From: Jatrophihabitans cynanchi
GTDB lineage: Bacteria; Actinomycetota; Actinomycetes; Mycobacteriales; Jatrophihabitantaceae
Direction of reading: 5' to 3'
Length of the DNA stretch: 64,000 bases
Assembly (NCBI RefSeq): GCF_027247405.1
Contig: NZ_CP097463.1
Coordinates: 3,782,001 to 3,846,000 of the forward strand
A program made the translations under genes and the position numbers. Shown here piece after piece: positions 24,657 to 32,311 of the stretch (position 1 is its first letter; each line of letters opens with the position of its first letter). Below the pieces are notes generated by a model. That model did no database searches. It was not told where the DNA came from and was given only the letters and a program-made list of their open reading frames with translations.

Positions 24657-25835
24657 ATGACCGAAAGAATTTCCGTTGGAACCATTGCGGATCTGCAGGC
24701 GTCGGCGGCGCAGCTGACCGGGCTGTCCGACTTCGGCGACGTGAGCTACCGCACCGGCCTGACCACCCTGCTCGACTCGTACGCCGAGGACGAGGAGCTC
24801 ACCCCGCTCGGCTGCAAGATCAAGCGCGCGGAGTTGCGTGGCGCGCTGGTCGCGCGGCTGCTGAGCGAGGCGGCGTGGACGCAGTATCCGGCGTCGGCCG
24901 ACGTCCCGATCGAGCGGCCGATCTTCGTCACCGGGCTGCCACGCACCGGCACGACCGCACTGCACCGGCTGCTGTGCGCCGACCCTGCCGCGCAGGGCCT
25001 GGAGCAGTGGCTGTGCGAGGTGCCCCAGCCGCGGCCGCCGCGCGATAGCTGGCCGGACAACCCGATCTTCCAGCACATCCAGCACGGGTTCGAGCAGTTC
25101 CACGCCGCCAACCCGGAGTTCGCCGGCGTGCACTACATCGCCGCGGACACGGTGGAGGAGTGCTGGCAACTGCTGCGCCAGTCGGCGATGTCGATCTCGT
25201 ACGAATCGCTCGCGCACGTGCCCGGCTACTCCGCCTGGCTGGCCCGGCAGAACTGGACGCCAGCCTACGCGCGGCACCGGCGAAACCTGCAGCTGATCGG
25301 CCTGAACGACGCCGGGAAGCGCTGGGTGCTGAAGAACCCGAGCCACCTGTTCGCGCTGGACGCCTTGCTCGCGGTGTACCCGGACGCGCTGATCGTGCAG
25401 ACTCATCGCGACCCGCGCGTGGCGGTTGCGTCCAGCTGCAGCCTGTCCGCGCTGGCCACCCGCGGGCACTCGACCCGGTTCGTCGGCGGCACGCTCGGAG
25501 CGGACCAGCTGGACCTGCTGGCCCGGGGCGCAGCGCTGTTCGCAGCGAGCCGCGCCCGGCACGACCCGGACCGGTTCGTCGACGTGCAGTACGAGGACCT
25601 GGTGGGTGACCCGGTCGGCACGGTCGCGGGCGTGTACGCGGCGTTCGGCCTGCCGTTCGACGAGCAGGTCCGTGCGGCCGTTACCGCCGAGGACGCCGCG
25701 TCCCGGGCCGGGGCACGCGCGCCGGCGCATCGGTACACCCTTGCCGACTTCGGGTTGACCGGCGCCGACGTCGACGCCCGGTTCGCCGACTACGTCGCCA
25801 CCCACCGGCCGGCGCCGGGCACCATGGACGGGTGA
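24657..25835 (+). CDS. PAPS-dependent sulfotransferase family protein
   Basis: A 392-residue cytosolic sulfotransferase of the bacterial Sulfotransfer_3 type. The 5'-phosphosulfate loop is FVTGLPRTGTTALHRLL (~residues 85-101) and the 3'-phosphate binding region includes WVLKNPSHLF and VQTHRDPRVAVASSCSL. C-terminal VQYEDLVGDPVGTVAGVYAAFGLPF is typical. Such enzymes move sulfate from PAPS to an alcohol or lipid. The PAPS-making operon is transcribed divergently only 2 kb away. A 55-base gap separates it from the SDR. Acceptor unknown. The ATG at 24657 begins MTERISVGTIADL. Confidence 0.88.
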   Translation: MTERISVGTIADLQASAAQLTGLSDFGDVSYRTGLTTLLDSYAEDEELTPLGCKIKRAELRGALVARLLSEAAWTQYPASADVPIERPIFVTGLPRTGTTALHRLLCADPAAQGLEQWLCEVPQPRPPRDSWPDNPIFQHIQHGFEQFHAANPEFAGVHYIAADTVEECWQLLRQSAMSISYESLAHVPGYSAWLARQNWTPAYARHRRNLQLIGLNDAGKRWVLKNPSHLFALDALLAVYPDALIVQTHRDPRVAVASSCSLSALATRGHSTRFVGGTLGADQLDLLARGAALFAASRARHDPDRFVDVQYEDLVGDPVGTVAGVYAAFGLPFDEQVRAAVTAEDAASRAGARAPAHRYTLADFGLTGADVDARFADYVATHRPAPGTMDG

Positions 25836-26656
25836 GTGTTGCGACCGAGACGCTGACCCCGCTGCGGGAGCTCGTGCAACGGGGGCGCGTGGTGGTGCTC
25901 AGCGGCGCGGGGCTGTCGACCGAGTCGGGCATCCCGGACTACCGCGGCCCGAGCGGCGCGCTGCGGCGGCACGCCCCGATGACCTACCAGGCGTTCGTCG
26001 GCGACGCGGCGGCGCGGCACCGCTACTGGGCGCGCAGCTACCTCGGTTGGCGGCAGATCAGCGGCGCCGAACCGAACCGCGGGCACCGTGCCGTCGCCGC
26101 GCTGCAGCGCAGCGGACGGGTCGAGGCGATCATCACCCAGAACGTGGACGGACTGCACCAGCGGGCCGGAGCGCGGGACGTCGTGGAGCTGCACGGTGGC
26201 CTGGACCGCACCGTGTGCCTGGCGTGCCACGACCGCGCGCCGCGCGCCGAGCTCGACGCGCGGCTGCGCGCGGCCAATCCGGAGTTCGACGCCGAGGTCG
26301 CCGCGGTCAACCCGGACGGTGACGCCGAGCTCGCCGACGACCAGCTCGCCGGGTTCGTGATGCTCGACTGCGCCGCGTGCGGCGGCGGACCGCTCAAGCC
26401 GGACGTCGTGTTCTTCGGTGAGAACGTTCCGCGGCCGCGCGTGGACCGCTGTTTCCAGGCCGTCGAGGAAGCCGCCGCCCTGCTCGTGCTCGGATCGTCA
26501 CTGACCGTGCTGTCCGGGTTCCGCTTCGTCCGGCACGCCGCCCGGCGCGCGACGCCGATCGCGATCGTGAACCAGGGCGCGACGCGTGGCGACGACTTGG
26601 CGACGGTGCGTGTCGACGGCGCGCTCGGCGAGGTGCTCAGCGCGCTGGCCGACTGA
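25832..26656 (+). CDS. Sir2-family NAD-dependent protein deacylase
   Basis: A 274-residue sirtuin. NAD-binding GAGLSTESGIPDYRG (25-39), TQNVDGLH (102-109), catalytic His121 in ELHGG, and a complete zinc site Cys129/Cys132 and Cys180/Cys183. The insert between the zinc pairs is long, as in SIRT4-like class II sirtuins, which remove acyl or ADP-ribosyl groups from lysines. GTG at 25832 overlaps the sulfotransferase stop, so it is co-translated with that gene. Whether it regulates the enzymes of this operon, for example acyl-CoA synthetases, is unknown. Confidence 0.93.
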   Translation: MSVATETLTPLRELVQRGRVVVLSGAGLSTESGIPDYRGPSGALRRHAPMTYQAFVGDAAARHRYWARSYLGWRQISGAEPNRGHRAVAALQRSGRVEAIITQNVDGLHQRAGARDVVELHGGLDRTVCLACHDRAPRAELDARLRAANPEFDAEVAAVNPDGDAELADDQLAGFVMLDCAACGGGPLKPDVVFFGENVPRPRVDRCFQAVEEAAALLVLGSSLTVLSGFRFVRHAARRATPIAIVNQGATRGDDLATVRVDGALGEVLSALAD

Positions 26657-26661
26657 CCGCC

Positions 26662-27702
26662 TCACTCGAGCACGTGCCGCACGATCACCAGCCGGTCACC
26701 CGGCTGCACGGTGATCGCCTCGCTCTCGCCCTGCGTCCCCAGCCTGCCACCGCGCACCACCCCGAGCAGCGTCTCGTCGGCCGGCGCGAGCACACGGCCG
26801 GTGTCGGCCGGCCCGGCATCGCGTTCGATCAACTCGAGGCCGGTGGCCGAGTCGAGCAGATCGGTGATCAGGTCCGCGGTCGCCGGCGAGTTGGCCGACA
26901 TCCCGAGCAGCCGGCCGGCGGCCTCGGCGGACACCACGACCGCGTCCACGCCTGCCGAACGAAGCAGCGCGGCGTTCTCCGAGTGCCGGACCGCGGCGAC
27001 CACCGTCGCCGACGCGGTGAGCTGGCGGACGGTGAGTGCGACCAGCACGCTGGTGTCGTCCCGGTCGGTCGCGATGATGACCCGCGCGGCCCGTTCGGCC
27101 GCGACCTGGTGCAGCACCGCGGTGCGCGTGGCGTCGCCGCAGATCGCGGTCGCCCCGTCGTCGGCGGCCTGTGCGACGCCGGCCGGGTCGAGGTCGATGA
27201 CCGCGATCTGCTCGATCGTGCAGCCGGCGTCGACGAGCGCGGTCGCGGCGGCGCGCCCCTTCGTCCCGTATCCCACGATCACTGCGTGGTCCTTCACGGC
27301 AGCCCTCCAACGGCGAGCGCGAGCGCGGTGGCTGACGGTCGCGGTCAGCACCTCGATGGTCGTGCCGACCAGCACGATCAGGAACAGCAGCCGCAGCGGG
27401 GTGATCACCACGACGTTCACCACGCGTGCGGACGTGGAGATCGGGGTGATGTCGCCGTAGCCGGTCGTCGAGAGCGACACCGTCGCGTAGTAGAGCGAGT
27501 CGATGACCCCGAGCGACCTGCCGCGGACGTCGTGATAGCCGCCGCGCTGCAGGAACACCGTGACGGTCGAGATCAGCAGCACCGACAGTGCGATCAGCAG
27601 CCGGCGCGCGAGGATCCGCCCGGGCCCGGTGTCGTTCCTCGGCAGGACGAGGTTCAGCGCGGAGACGTTCAGCGCCTCGCGCAGCCGCGATCTCCTGCTC
27701 AC
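26662..27702 (-). CDS. Two-span potassium channel with RCK/TrkA domain
   Basis: A 346-residue membrane protein. Two transmembrane helices (~33-50 and ~93-117) flank the pore loop with selectivity filter TTGYGD (79-84). The cytoplasmic part starts with the Rossmann motif VIVGYGTKGRAA (~140) for nucleotide or ion sensing (TrkA-N), followed by a TrkA-C-like end (EAITVQPGDRLVIVRHVLE). It likely forms tetrameric, ligand-gated K+ channels of the MthK/Kch type. It converges with the sirtuin gene with only five bases between stops. GTG start. Confidence 0.92.
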   Translation of the reverse strand: MSRRSRLREALNVSALNLVLPRNDTGPGRILARRLLIALSVLLISTVTVFLQRGGYHDVRGRSLGVIDSLYYATVSLSTTGYGDITPISTSARVVNVVVITPLRLLFLIVLVGTTIEVLTATVSHRARARRWRAAVKDHAVIVGYGTKGRAAATALVDAGCTIEQIAVIDLDPAGVAQAADDGATAICGDATRTAVLHQVAAERAARVIIATDRDDTSVLVALTVRQLTASATVVAAVRHSENAALLRSAGVDAVVVSAEAAGRLLGMSANSPATADLITDLLDSATGLELIERDAGPADTGRVLAPADETLLGVVRGGRLGTQGESEAITVQPGDRLVIVRHVLE

Positions 27703-27711
27703 GCCTACTTT

Positions 27712-28944
27712 CTACAGGTCGGCGAAGGCCACCGCGGGATCCGACAGGCGCGCCGGGTCGACCGCCCGGCCCTCGGCGATCAGCGGCTTCACCGCGTCCG
27801 GCACGTCCCACACGTTGACGTTCATCGCCGCCTTGATCCGGTTCTCGCCGTCGAGCCAGAACGCGACGAACTCGCGGGAGCCGAGGTCGCCGCGCACGAC
27901 GACCTGCGCGTACGAGCCGCGCGGCGCGTAACCGACGTACTCCATGCCCAGGTCGTACTGGTCGCTGAAGAAGTACGGCAGGTTGGTGTACTGCACGTCC
28001 TCGCCGAGCATCGCCCGCGCGGCGGTGGCCGGCTGGTTGAGAGCGGTGGACCAGTGCTCGACACGCACCCGGGTGCCCAGGACGGGGTGGTCGTGGTTCG
28101 CGATGTCGCCGACGGCGTAGACGTCCGGGTCGCTGCTGCGCAGGGCGGCGTCGACCTCGACGCCGTTGTTCAGCGTCAGGCCCGCGGCACCGGCGAGGGC
28201 CACGTTCGGCAGGATGCCGACGCCGACCACGACCGCGACCGCCGGAACCGTGTCGCCGTCGCCGAGCCGCACGCCGGTCGCCGTGCCGTTGTCGTCGACC
28301 GTGATCTCCTCCAAGGTGGCGCCGAGGCGCAGGTCGACACCGTGGTCGCGATGCAGGTCCGCGAACACCTGCGCCACCTCGGGCCCGAGCACGCCGAGCA
28401 GCGGCAGGTCCGCCATCTCGACCAGGGTGACCTCCGTTCCGGCATCGCGCGTGGCCGCGGCCACCTCGAGCCCGATCCAGCCGCCACCGACGATCGCGAT
28501 CCGCCGGCCCGGGCCGAAGATCGAGCGGATCGCGTCGGAGTCCTCGCGGGTGCGCAGGTAGTGCACGTTCGCGGCGGCGGCGCCCGGCAGGTCCAGGCGC
28601 CGCGGGAGCGCGCCGGTCGCGAGCAGCAGCTTGTCGTACGGCAGCCTGGCTCCGTCGCCGAGCGTCACCTCGTGGGCAGCGAGGTCGAGCGAGGTCGCGT
28701 GGCAGTGCAGGCGCAGGTCGACGTGCTGCTCGTCGTACCACTCGCGCGGGTGGACCACGGCGTCCTCGAACGCGCTCTTGCCCGCCAGATAGCTCTTGGA
28801 CAGCGGCGGCCGCTCATAGGGCAGGTGCGCCTCGTCGCCCACCAGCGTCAGCGAGCCGGTGAACCCGGCGGCGCGCAGTGCCTCGACGGCCTTGCCGCCC
28901 GCCAGCCCTCCGCCGACGACGACGATGTTCTGCGGTGCGCTCAT
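27712..28944 (-). CDS. FAD-dependent ferredoxin reductase-type oxidoreductase
   Basis: A 410-residue flavoprotein with two nucleotide-binding folds: FAD site VVVGGGLAGGKAV (8-20) and NAD(P)H site IAIVGGGWIGLEVAAA (~150). It has YLAGKS and the second FAD motif DVYAVGDIANHDH, as in rubredoxin/ferredoxin reductases that feed P450 or dioxygenase systems. The usual redox-active CxxC of disulfide reductases is absent, consistent with this class. Its partner ferredoxin is not in the window. The ATG at 28944 follows folE by 19 bases; the two may be co-transcribed. Confidence 0.88.
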   Translation of the reverse strand: MSAPQNIVVVGGGLAGGKAVEALRAAGFTGSLTLVGDEAHLPYERPPLSKSYLAGKSAFEDAVVHPREWYDEQHVDLRLHCHATSLDLAAHEVTLGDGARLPYDKLLLATGALPRRLDLPGAAAANVHYLRTREDSDAIRSIFGPGRRIAIVGGGWIGLEVAAATRDAGTEVTLVEMADLPLLGVLGPEVAQVFADLHRDHGVDLRLGATLEEITVDDNGTATGVRLGDGDTVPAVAVVVGVGILPNVALAGAAGLTLNNGVEVDAALRSSDPDVYAVGDIANHDHPVLGTRVRVEHWSTALNQPATAARAMLGEDVQYTNLPYFFSDQYDLGMEYVGYAPRGSYAQVVVRGDLGSREFVAFWLDGENRIKAAMNVNVWDVPDAVKPLIAEGRAVDPARLSDPAVAFADL

Positions 28945-28963
28945 CTGCCTGTCCCTTCCGCGT

Positions 28964-29599
28964 TCACACTCGGTGCTCGGTCAATGCGAAGAACTCCTGG
29001 CGGCTACGTGCATCATCGCGCAGGGTGCCGAGCAGGGTCGAGGTCACCGTGGACGATCCGGCAGCGCGCACGCCGCGCAGTGTCATGCAGGTGTGCTCGG
29101 CCTCGATCACGACGCCGACGCCCTTGGGTGCGAGCTCTGCCTGGAGCAGGGCCGCGATCTGCTTGGTGAGCCGTTCCTGCACCTGCGGCCGGGAGGCGAA
29201 GTGGGTGACCACGCGGGCCAGCTTGGACAACCCGACGATGCGGGCGCCCGGCAGGTACCCGACGTGGGCGACCCCGACGAACGGCAGCAGGTGGTGTTCG
29301 CAGACCGAGCGAAGCGGGATGTCCCGAGCCAACACCAGCTCGTCGTAGCCCTCGTCGTTGTCGAAGGTGGTCAGGTCGAACGCGGGCGGGGTGAACAGTT
29401 CGGCGTACGCGCGGGCCATCCGGCCGGGCGTGCCGCGCAGGCTCTCGGTGTCGGTGCTGATCCCGAGCGCGTGCAGCAGGTCGGCGGCGGCGTGCTCGGC
29501 GGCCGCCAGGTCGACCTGGCTGGCGGGGGCGGGGACGTGCAGCGGCCGCACGTTCGTCGCGGCGGCCTCCCGGTCGGTCAGTACGGGCTGGCTCGTCAT
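28964..29599 (-). CDS. folE: GTP cyclohydrolase I
   Basis: A 211-residue enzyme converting GTP to 7,8-dihydroneopterin triphosphate, the first step of folate/tetrahydropterin synthesis. Conserved: CEHHLLPFVGVAHVGYLP, VVTHFASRPQVQERLTKQIA and the zinc-binding C-terminal EAEHTCMTLRGVRA. ATG at 29599 is chosen since AAGGAGG lies five bases ahead; the longer start at 29617 would place that site inside the protein. The gene is separate from any other folate gene and faces a SufR-like regulator, so it may serve a pterin-dependent or stress function rather than housekeeping folate. Confidence 0.95.
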   Translation of the reverse strand: MTSQPVLTDREAAATNVRPLHVPAPASQVDLAAAEHAAADLLHALGISTDTESLRGTPGRMARAYAELFTPPAFDLTTFDNDEGYDELVLARDIPLRSVCEHHLLPFVGVAHVGYLPGARIVGLSKLARVVTHFASRPQVQERLTKQIAALLQAELAPKGVGVVIEAEHTCMTLRGVRAAGSSTVTSTLLGTLRDDARSRQEFFALTEHRV

Positions 29600-29630
29600 C
29601 GTCGCCTCCTTGGCCATCGCGTGCCTATTT

Positions 29631-29643
29631 AGATAACCAATCT
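29631..29643. promoter_or_regulatory. A/T-rich intergenic site AGAT-N5-ATCT between folE and the divergent regulator
   Basis: AGATAACCAATCT lies in the only A/T-rich patch of the region, 32 bases before the folE start and about 80 before the regulator start. A possible -10 for the regulator is TATGCT at 29709-29714. The inverted AGAT/ATCT half-sites suggest an operator for the neighbouring Fe-S-type regulator, but this is unproven. Confidence 0.3.
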
Positions 29644-29721
29644 TTCCGTAATTGCCATGCGCCCGTCAAGGGTTTGCTTCGACACTGTTTCACTAGCGGT
29701 CGTAGGTCTTATGCTGGCAGC

Positions 29722-30438
29722 GTGGATGTCCGGTCCGTCGCCGCGATCGCGGCGCTCGACGATCCGGTGCGCGCTGCCTTGTTCACCTTCGTCCGGGACG
29801 CGGGCGCGCCGGTCAGCCGGGAGTCCGCCGCCGCCGCGGTGGGCATCAGCCGCAAGCTCGCCGCCTTTCACCTGGACAAGCTCGTCGCCGTCGGGCTGGT
29901 CACCTCGCGCATCGGCACCGGATCCGGCCGCGTCGGCCGGGCACCGCGGCTCTACGAGCCGTCCGGGCAGGACGTGCAGGTGTGCGTGCCGGCGCGTGAG
30001 CACGGCACGCTCGCCGAGATCCTGCTCGCCGCGGTGCTCGACGAGCAGCCGGACGAGCGGGCCGAGCAGAGCGTGCTGCGGGTGGCGCGGGACTGCGGCA
30101 CCCGGATGGGCCGTGACGAGCGCGACAGGGTACGTCCCGGCCGGATGGGCGCCGAGCGGGCGCTGGGCCTGGCCGCGGCGCTGCTCGAGCGGCACGGATT
30201 CTCGCCCGCCCGTGAGGGGCAGCAGGTGATCTTGCGCAACTGCCCGTTCCACCCGTTCGCGCAGGCGGCGCCGGAGTTGGTGTGCGGGCTGAACCACGCG
30301 TTCCTGTCCGGCGTGCTCGAGGGGCTGCAGGCCGACGCCGTCAAGGCCGTGCTCGCCCCGTGCGAGGGGCAGTGCTGCGTCCGCCTGTCGAGCGATCCGG
30401 AGCGCCGGATCGCCCCGGCGGCGCGCGCGGCGACGTAA
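29722..30438 (+). CDS. SufR-like helix-turn-helix regulator with cysteine cluster
   Basis: A 238-residue regulator. The N-terminal winged HTH (ALDDPVRAALFTFV, VSRESAAAAVGISRKLAAFHLDKLVAVGLV) is ArsR/DeoR-like. The C-terminal part has NCPFHPFAQAAPELVCGLNHAFLS-type sequence and ends CEGQCCVRL: Cys-X13-Cys-X25-Cys-X3-Cys-Cys, as in SufR-like proteins that bind an Fe-S cluster. It could therefore sense iron, oxidants or NO. GTG at 29722 is the likely start (a leaderless transcript is possible). It is divergent from folE and the ferredoxin reductase, its probable targets. Confidence 0.78.
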   Translation: MDVRSVAAIAALDDPVRAALFTFVRDAGAPVSRESAAAAVGISRKLAAFHLDKLVAVGLVTSRIGTGSGRVGRAPRLYEPSGQDVQVCVPAREHGTLAEILLAAVLDEQPDERAEQSVLRVARDCGTRMGRDERDRVRPGRMGAERALGLAAALLERHGFSPAREGQQVILRNCPFHPFAQAAPELVCGLNHAFLSGVLEGLQADAVKAVLAPCEGQCCVRLSSDPERRIAPAARAAT

Positions 30439-30447
30439 TATCGACGC

Positions 30448-31056
30448 GTGCTCGTCGCCGTCGCCGCCTTCACGCTGGCCGCCGTCCTGATCGTGCTGCT
30501 CCCCGGGCCGGACACCCTCGTCGTGGTACGCGGCATCATGCGCGGCGGACGCCGGCAAGGACTGGTCACCGCGCTCGGCAACCTGTGCGGCCTCGCCGTC
30601 TGGGTCGCGGCGGCGGCCCTCGGGTTGGCCGCGTTGCTGCGCGCCAGCGAGGTGGGCTACGAGGTGCTGCGCGTCGTGGGCGCCGCCTATCTGGTGTGGC
30701 TCGGCGTGCAGGCGTGGCGCACGCGCGGGCGCACCGAGCAGGCGCACGGCCGCGGTGGAGTGCTCGGCACCGGCTACCTGGCCGGGCTGCTGACCAACCT
30801 GCTGAACCCGAAGGTCGGCGTCTTCTTCGTGACCTTCCTGCCCGGGTTCGTGCCGCGCGGCTACCCGGTCGGGGCCACGTCACTGCTGTTCGGGGCCATC
30901 TTCGTGGTGCTCACCGCGCTGTACTGGGTCGTCCTGCTCGGCGTGGCCGCCAAGGTCACGGCGTGGATGAGCACGCCGCGGGTGCGCCGCCGGCTCGACG
31001 CGCTCACCGCGGCCATCCTCGTCGGCTTCGGCGTCCGGCTGGTCACCGAGTCCTGA
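30448..31056 (+). CDS. LysE-family amino acid exporter
   Basis: A 202-residue membrane protein with about six hydrophobic segments. The family start VAVAAFTLAAVLIVLLPGPDTLVVVRGIMRGGRRQGL and the central GYLAGLLTNLLNPKVGVFFVTFLPGFV (with the NPK motif) define LysE/RhtB exporters, which remove lysine, homoserine, threonine or related compounds. Start is GTG at 30448, nine bases after the regulator's stop, so it is likely co-transcribed. The substrate is not predictable. Confidence 0.9.
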   Translation: MLVAVAAFTLAAVLIVLLPGPDTLVVVRGIMRGGRRQGLVTALGNLCGLAVWVAAAALGLAALLRASEVGYEVLRVVGAAYLVWLGVQAWRTRGRTEQAHGRGGVLGTGYLAGLLTNLLNPKVGVFFVTFLPGFVPRGYPVGATSLLFGAIFVVLTALYWVVLLGVAAKVTAWMSTPRVRRRLDALTAAILVGFGVRLVTES

Positions 31057-31095
31057 GCGTTGTCGGTCGTGCCGCGCAGAAGGCATGATCGGGCG

Positions 31096-32181
31096 ATGGC
31101 ACACGAGGTTCGCGGGGTCGTCAGCATCGCCAAGGGCGAGCCGGTTCGGCTGGAGACGGTGCTGGTGCCCGACCCCGGGCCCGGCGAGGCGCTGGTGCGC
31201 GTGCAGGCCTGCGGCGTCTGCCACACCGATCTGCACTACCGCGAGGGCGGCATCTCCGACGACTTCCCGTTCCTGCTCGGCCATGAGGCCTCCGGTGTCG
31301 TCGAGTCCGTGGGCGACGGCGTCAGTGCCGTCGCCCCCGGTGACTTCGTGATCCTGAACTGGCGCGCGGTCTGCGGCAACTGCCGGGCCTGCCGGCGCGG
31401 CCGCCCTTGGTACTGCTTCAACACGTTCAACGCGAGCCGGCCGATGACGCTCGCGGACGGCACGCCGCTGTCGCCCGCACTCGGCATCGGCGCGTTCGCG
31501 GAACTGACCCTCGTGCACGCGGGCCAGTGCACCAAGGTCGACCCGTCGGTGCGTCCCGAGGTCGCCGGGCTGCTGGGCTGCGGCGTGATGGCCGGGCTCG
31601 GGGCCGCCATCAACACCGGCGCGGTCGGCCGGGGCGACTCGGTCGCGGTGATCGGCTGCGGCGGCGTGGGCGGCGCTGCCGTAGCCGGTGCGCGACTGGC
31701 GGGCGCCTCGCGGATCATCGCTGTCGACGTGGACGAACGAAAGCTCGCCACCGCGCGTGAACTCGGCGCGACCGACACCGTGAACTCCCGTGACGCCGAC
31801 CCGATCGAGGCGATCCGCGCGCTGACCGGTGGCCACGGTGCCGACGTCGTGATCGACGCGGTCGGCCGTCCAGAGACGTACCGGACCGCGTTCTACGCTC
31901 GTGACCTCGCCGGCACGGTTGTGCTCGTCGGCGTCCCCACGCCGGAGCTGCAGTTGGAGCTGCCGCTGCTGGACTTGTTCGCCCGCGGCGGCGCGCTCAA
32001 GTCCTCCTGGTACGGCGACTGCCTGCCCTCGCGCGACTTCCCGCTCCTGGTCGACCTGCACCTGCAGGGCCGGCTGCCGCTGGAGCGCTTCGTCAGCGAG
32101 ACGATCGGCCTGGGCGACGTCGAGGCGGCGTTCGCCGCGATGTCGCGCGGCGACGTGTTGCGCAGCGTTGTCGTGTTCTGA
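31096..32181 (+). CDS. mscR: S-(hydroxymethyl)mycothiol dehydrogenase
   Basis: A 361-residue zinc-dependent medium-chain dehydrogenase very like mycobacterial MscR. It oxidises the formaldehyde-mycothiol adduct and reduces S-nitrosomycothiol. Catalytic zinc ligands are Cys39 and His63 (GHE), structural zinc Cys93/96/99/107 ([16 protein letters not shown]), NAD fold VIGCGGVGG, and the family's [17 protein letters not shown] block near the C-terminus. It marks the host as a mycothiol producer. ATG at 31096 is the family start. No MBL-fold hydrolase follows, unlike in mycobacteria. Confidence 0.95.
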   Translation: MAHEVRGVVSIAKGEPVRLETVLVPDPGPGEALVRVQACGVCHTDLHYREGGISDDFPFLLGHEASGVVESVGDGVSAVAPGDFVILNWRAVCGNCRACRRGRPWYCFNTFNASRPMTLADGTPLSPALGIGAFAELTLVHAGQCTKVDPSVRPEVAGLLGCGVMAGLGAAINTGAVGRGDSVAVIGCGGVGGAAVAGARLAGASRIIAVDVDERKLATARELGATDTVNSRDADPIEAIRALTGGHGADVVIDAVGRPETYRTAFYARDLAGTVVLVGVPTPELQLELPLLDLFARGGALKSSWYGDCLPSRDFPLLVDLHLQGRLPLERFVSETIGLGDVEAAFAAMSRGDVLRSVVVF

Positions 32182-32311
32182 TCGGAACGGACGACGCTTC
32201 GTCGTAGTTGGTCCCGGTTTTCGCTGCGCTCGTGTGACCGAACTGGTCCGGCCGGTCATGGTCGGCCTACCGTCGGACCCTCACAGGTCGGCACGGTGGG
32301 GGGTGTCAGCT

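Noticed and set aside
31901-32311. An N-terminal extension of the PKD protein overlapping mscR
   Set aside because: That frame is out of phase with mscR and precedes a clear signal peptide starting at 32312.
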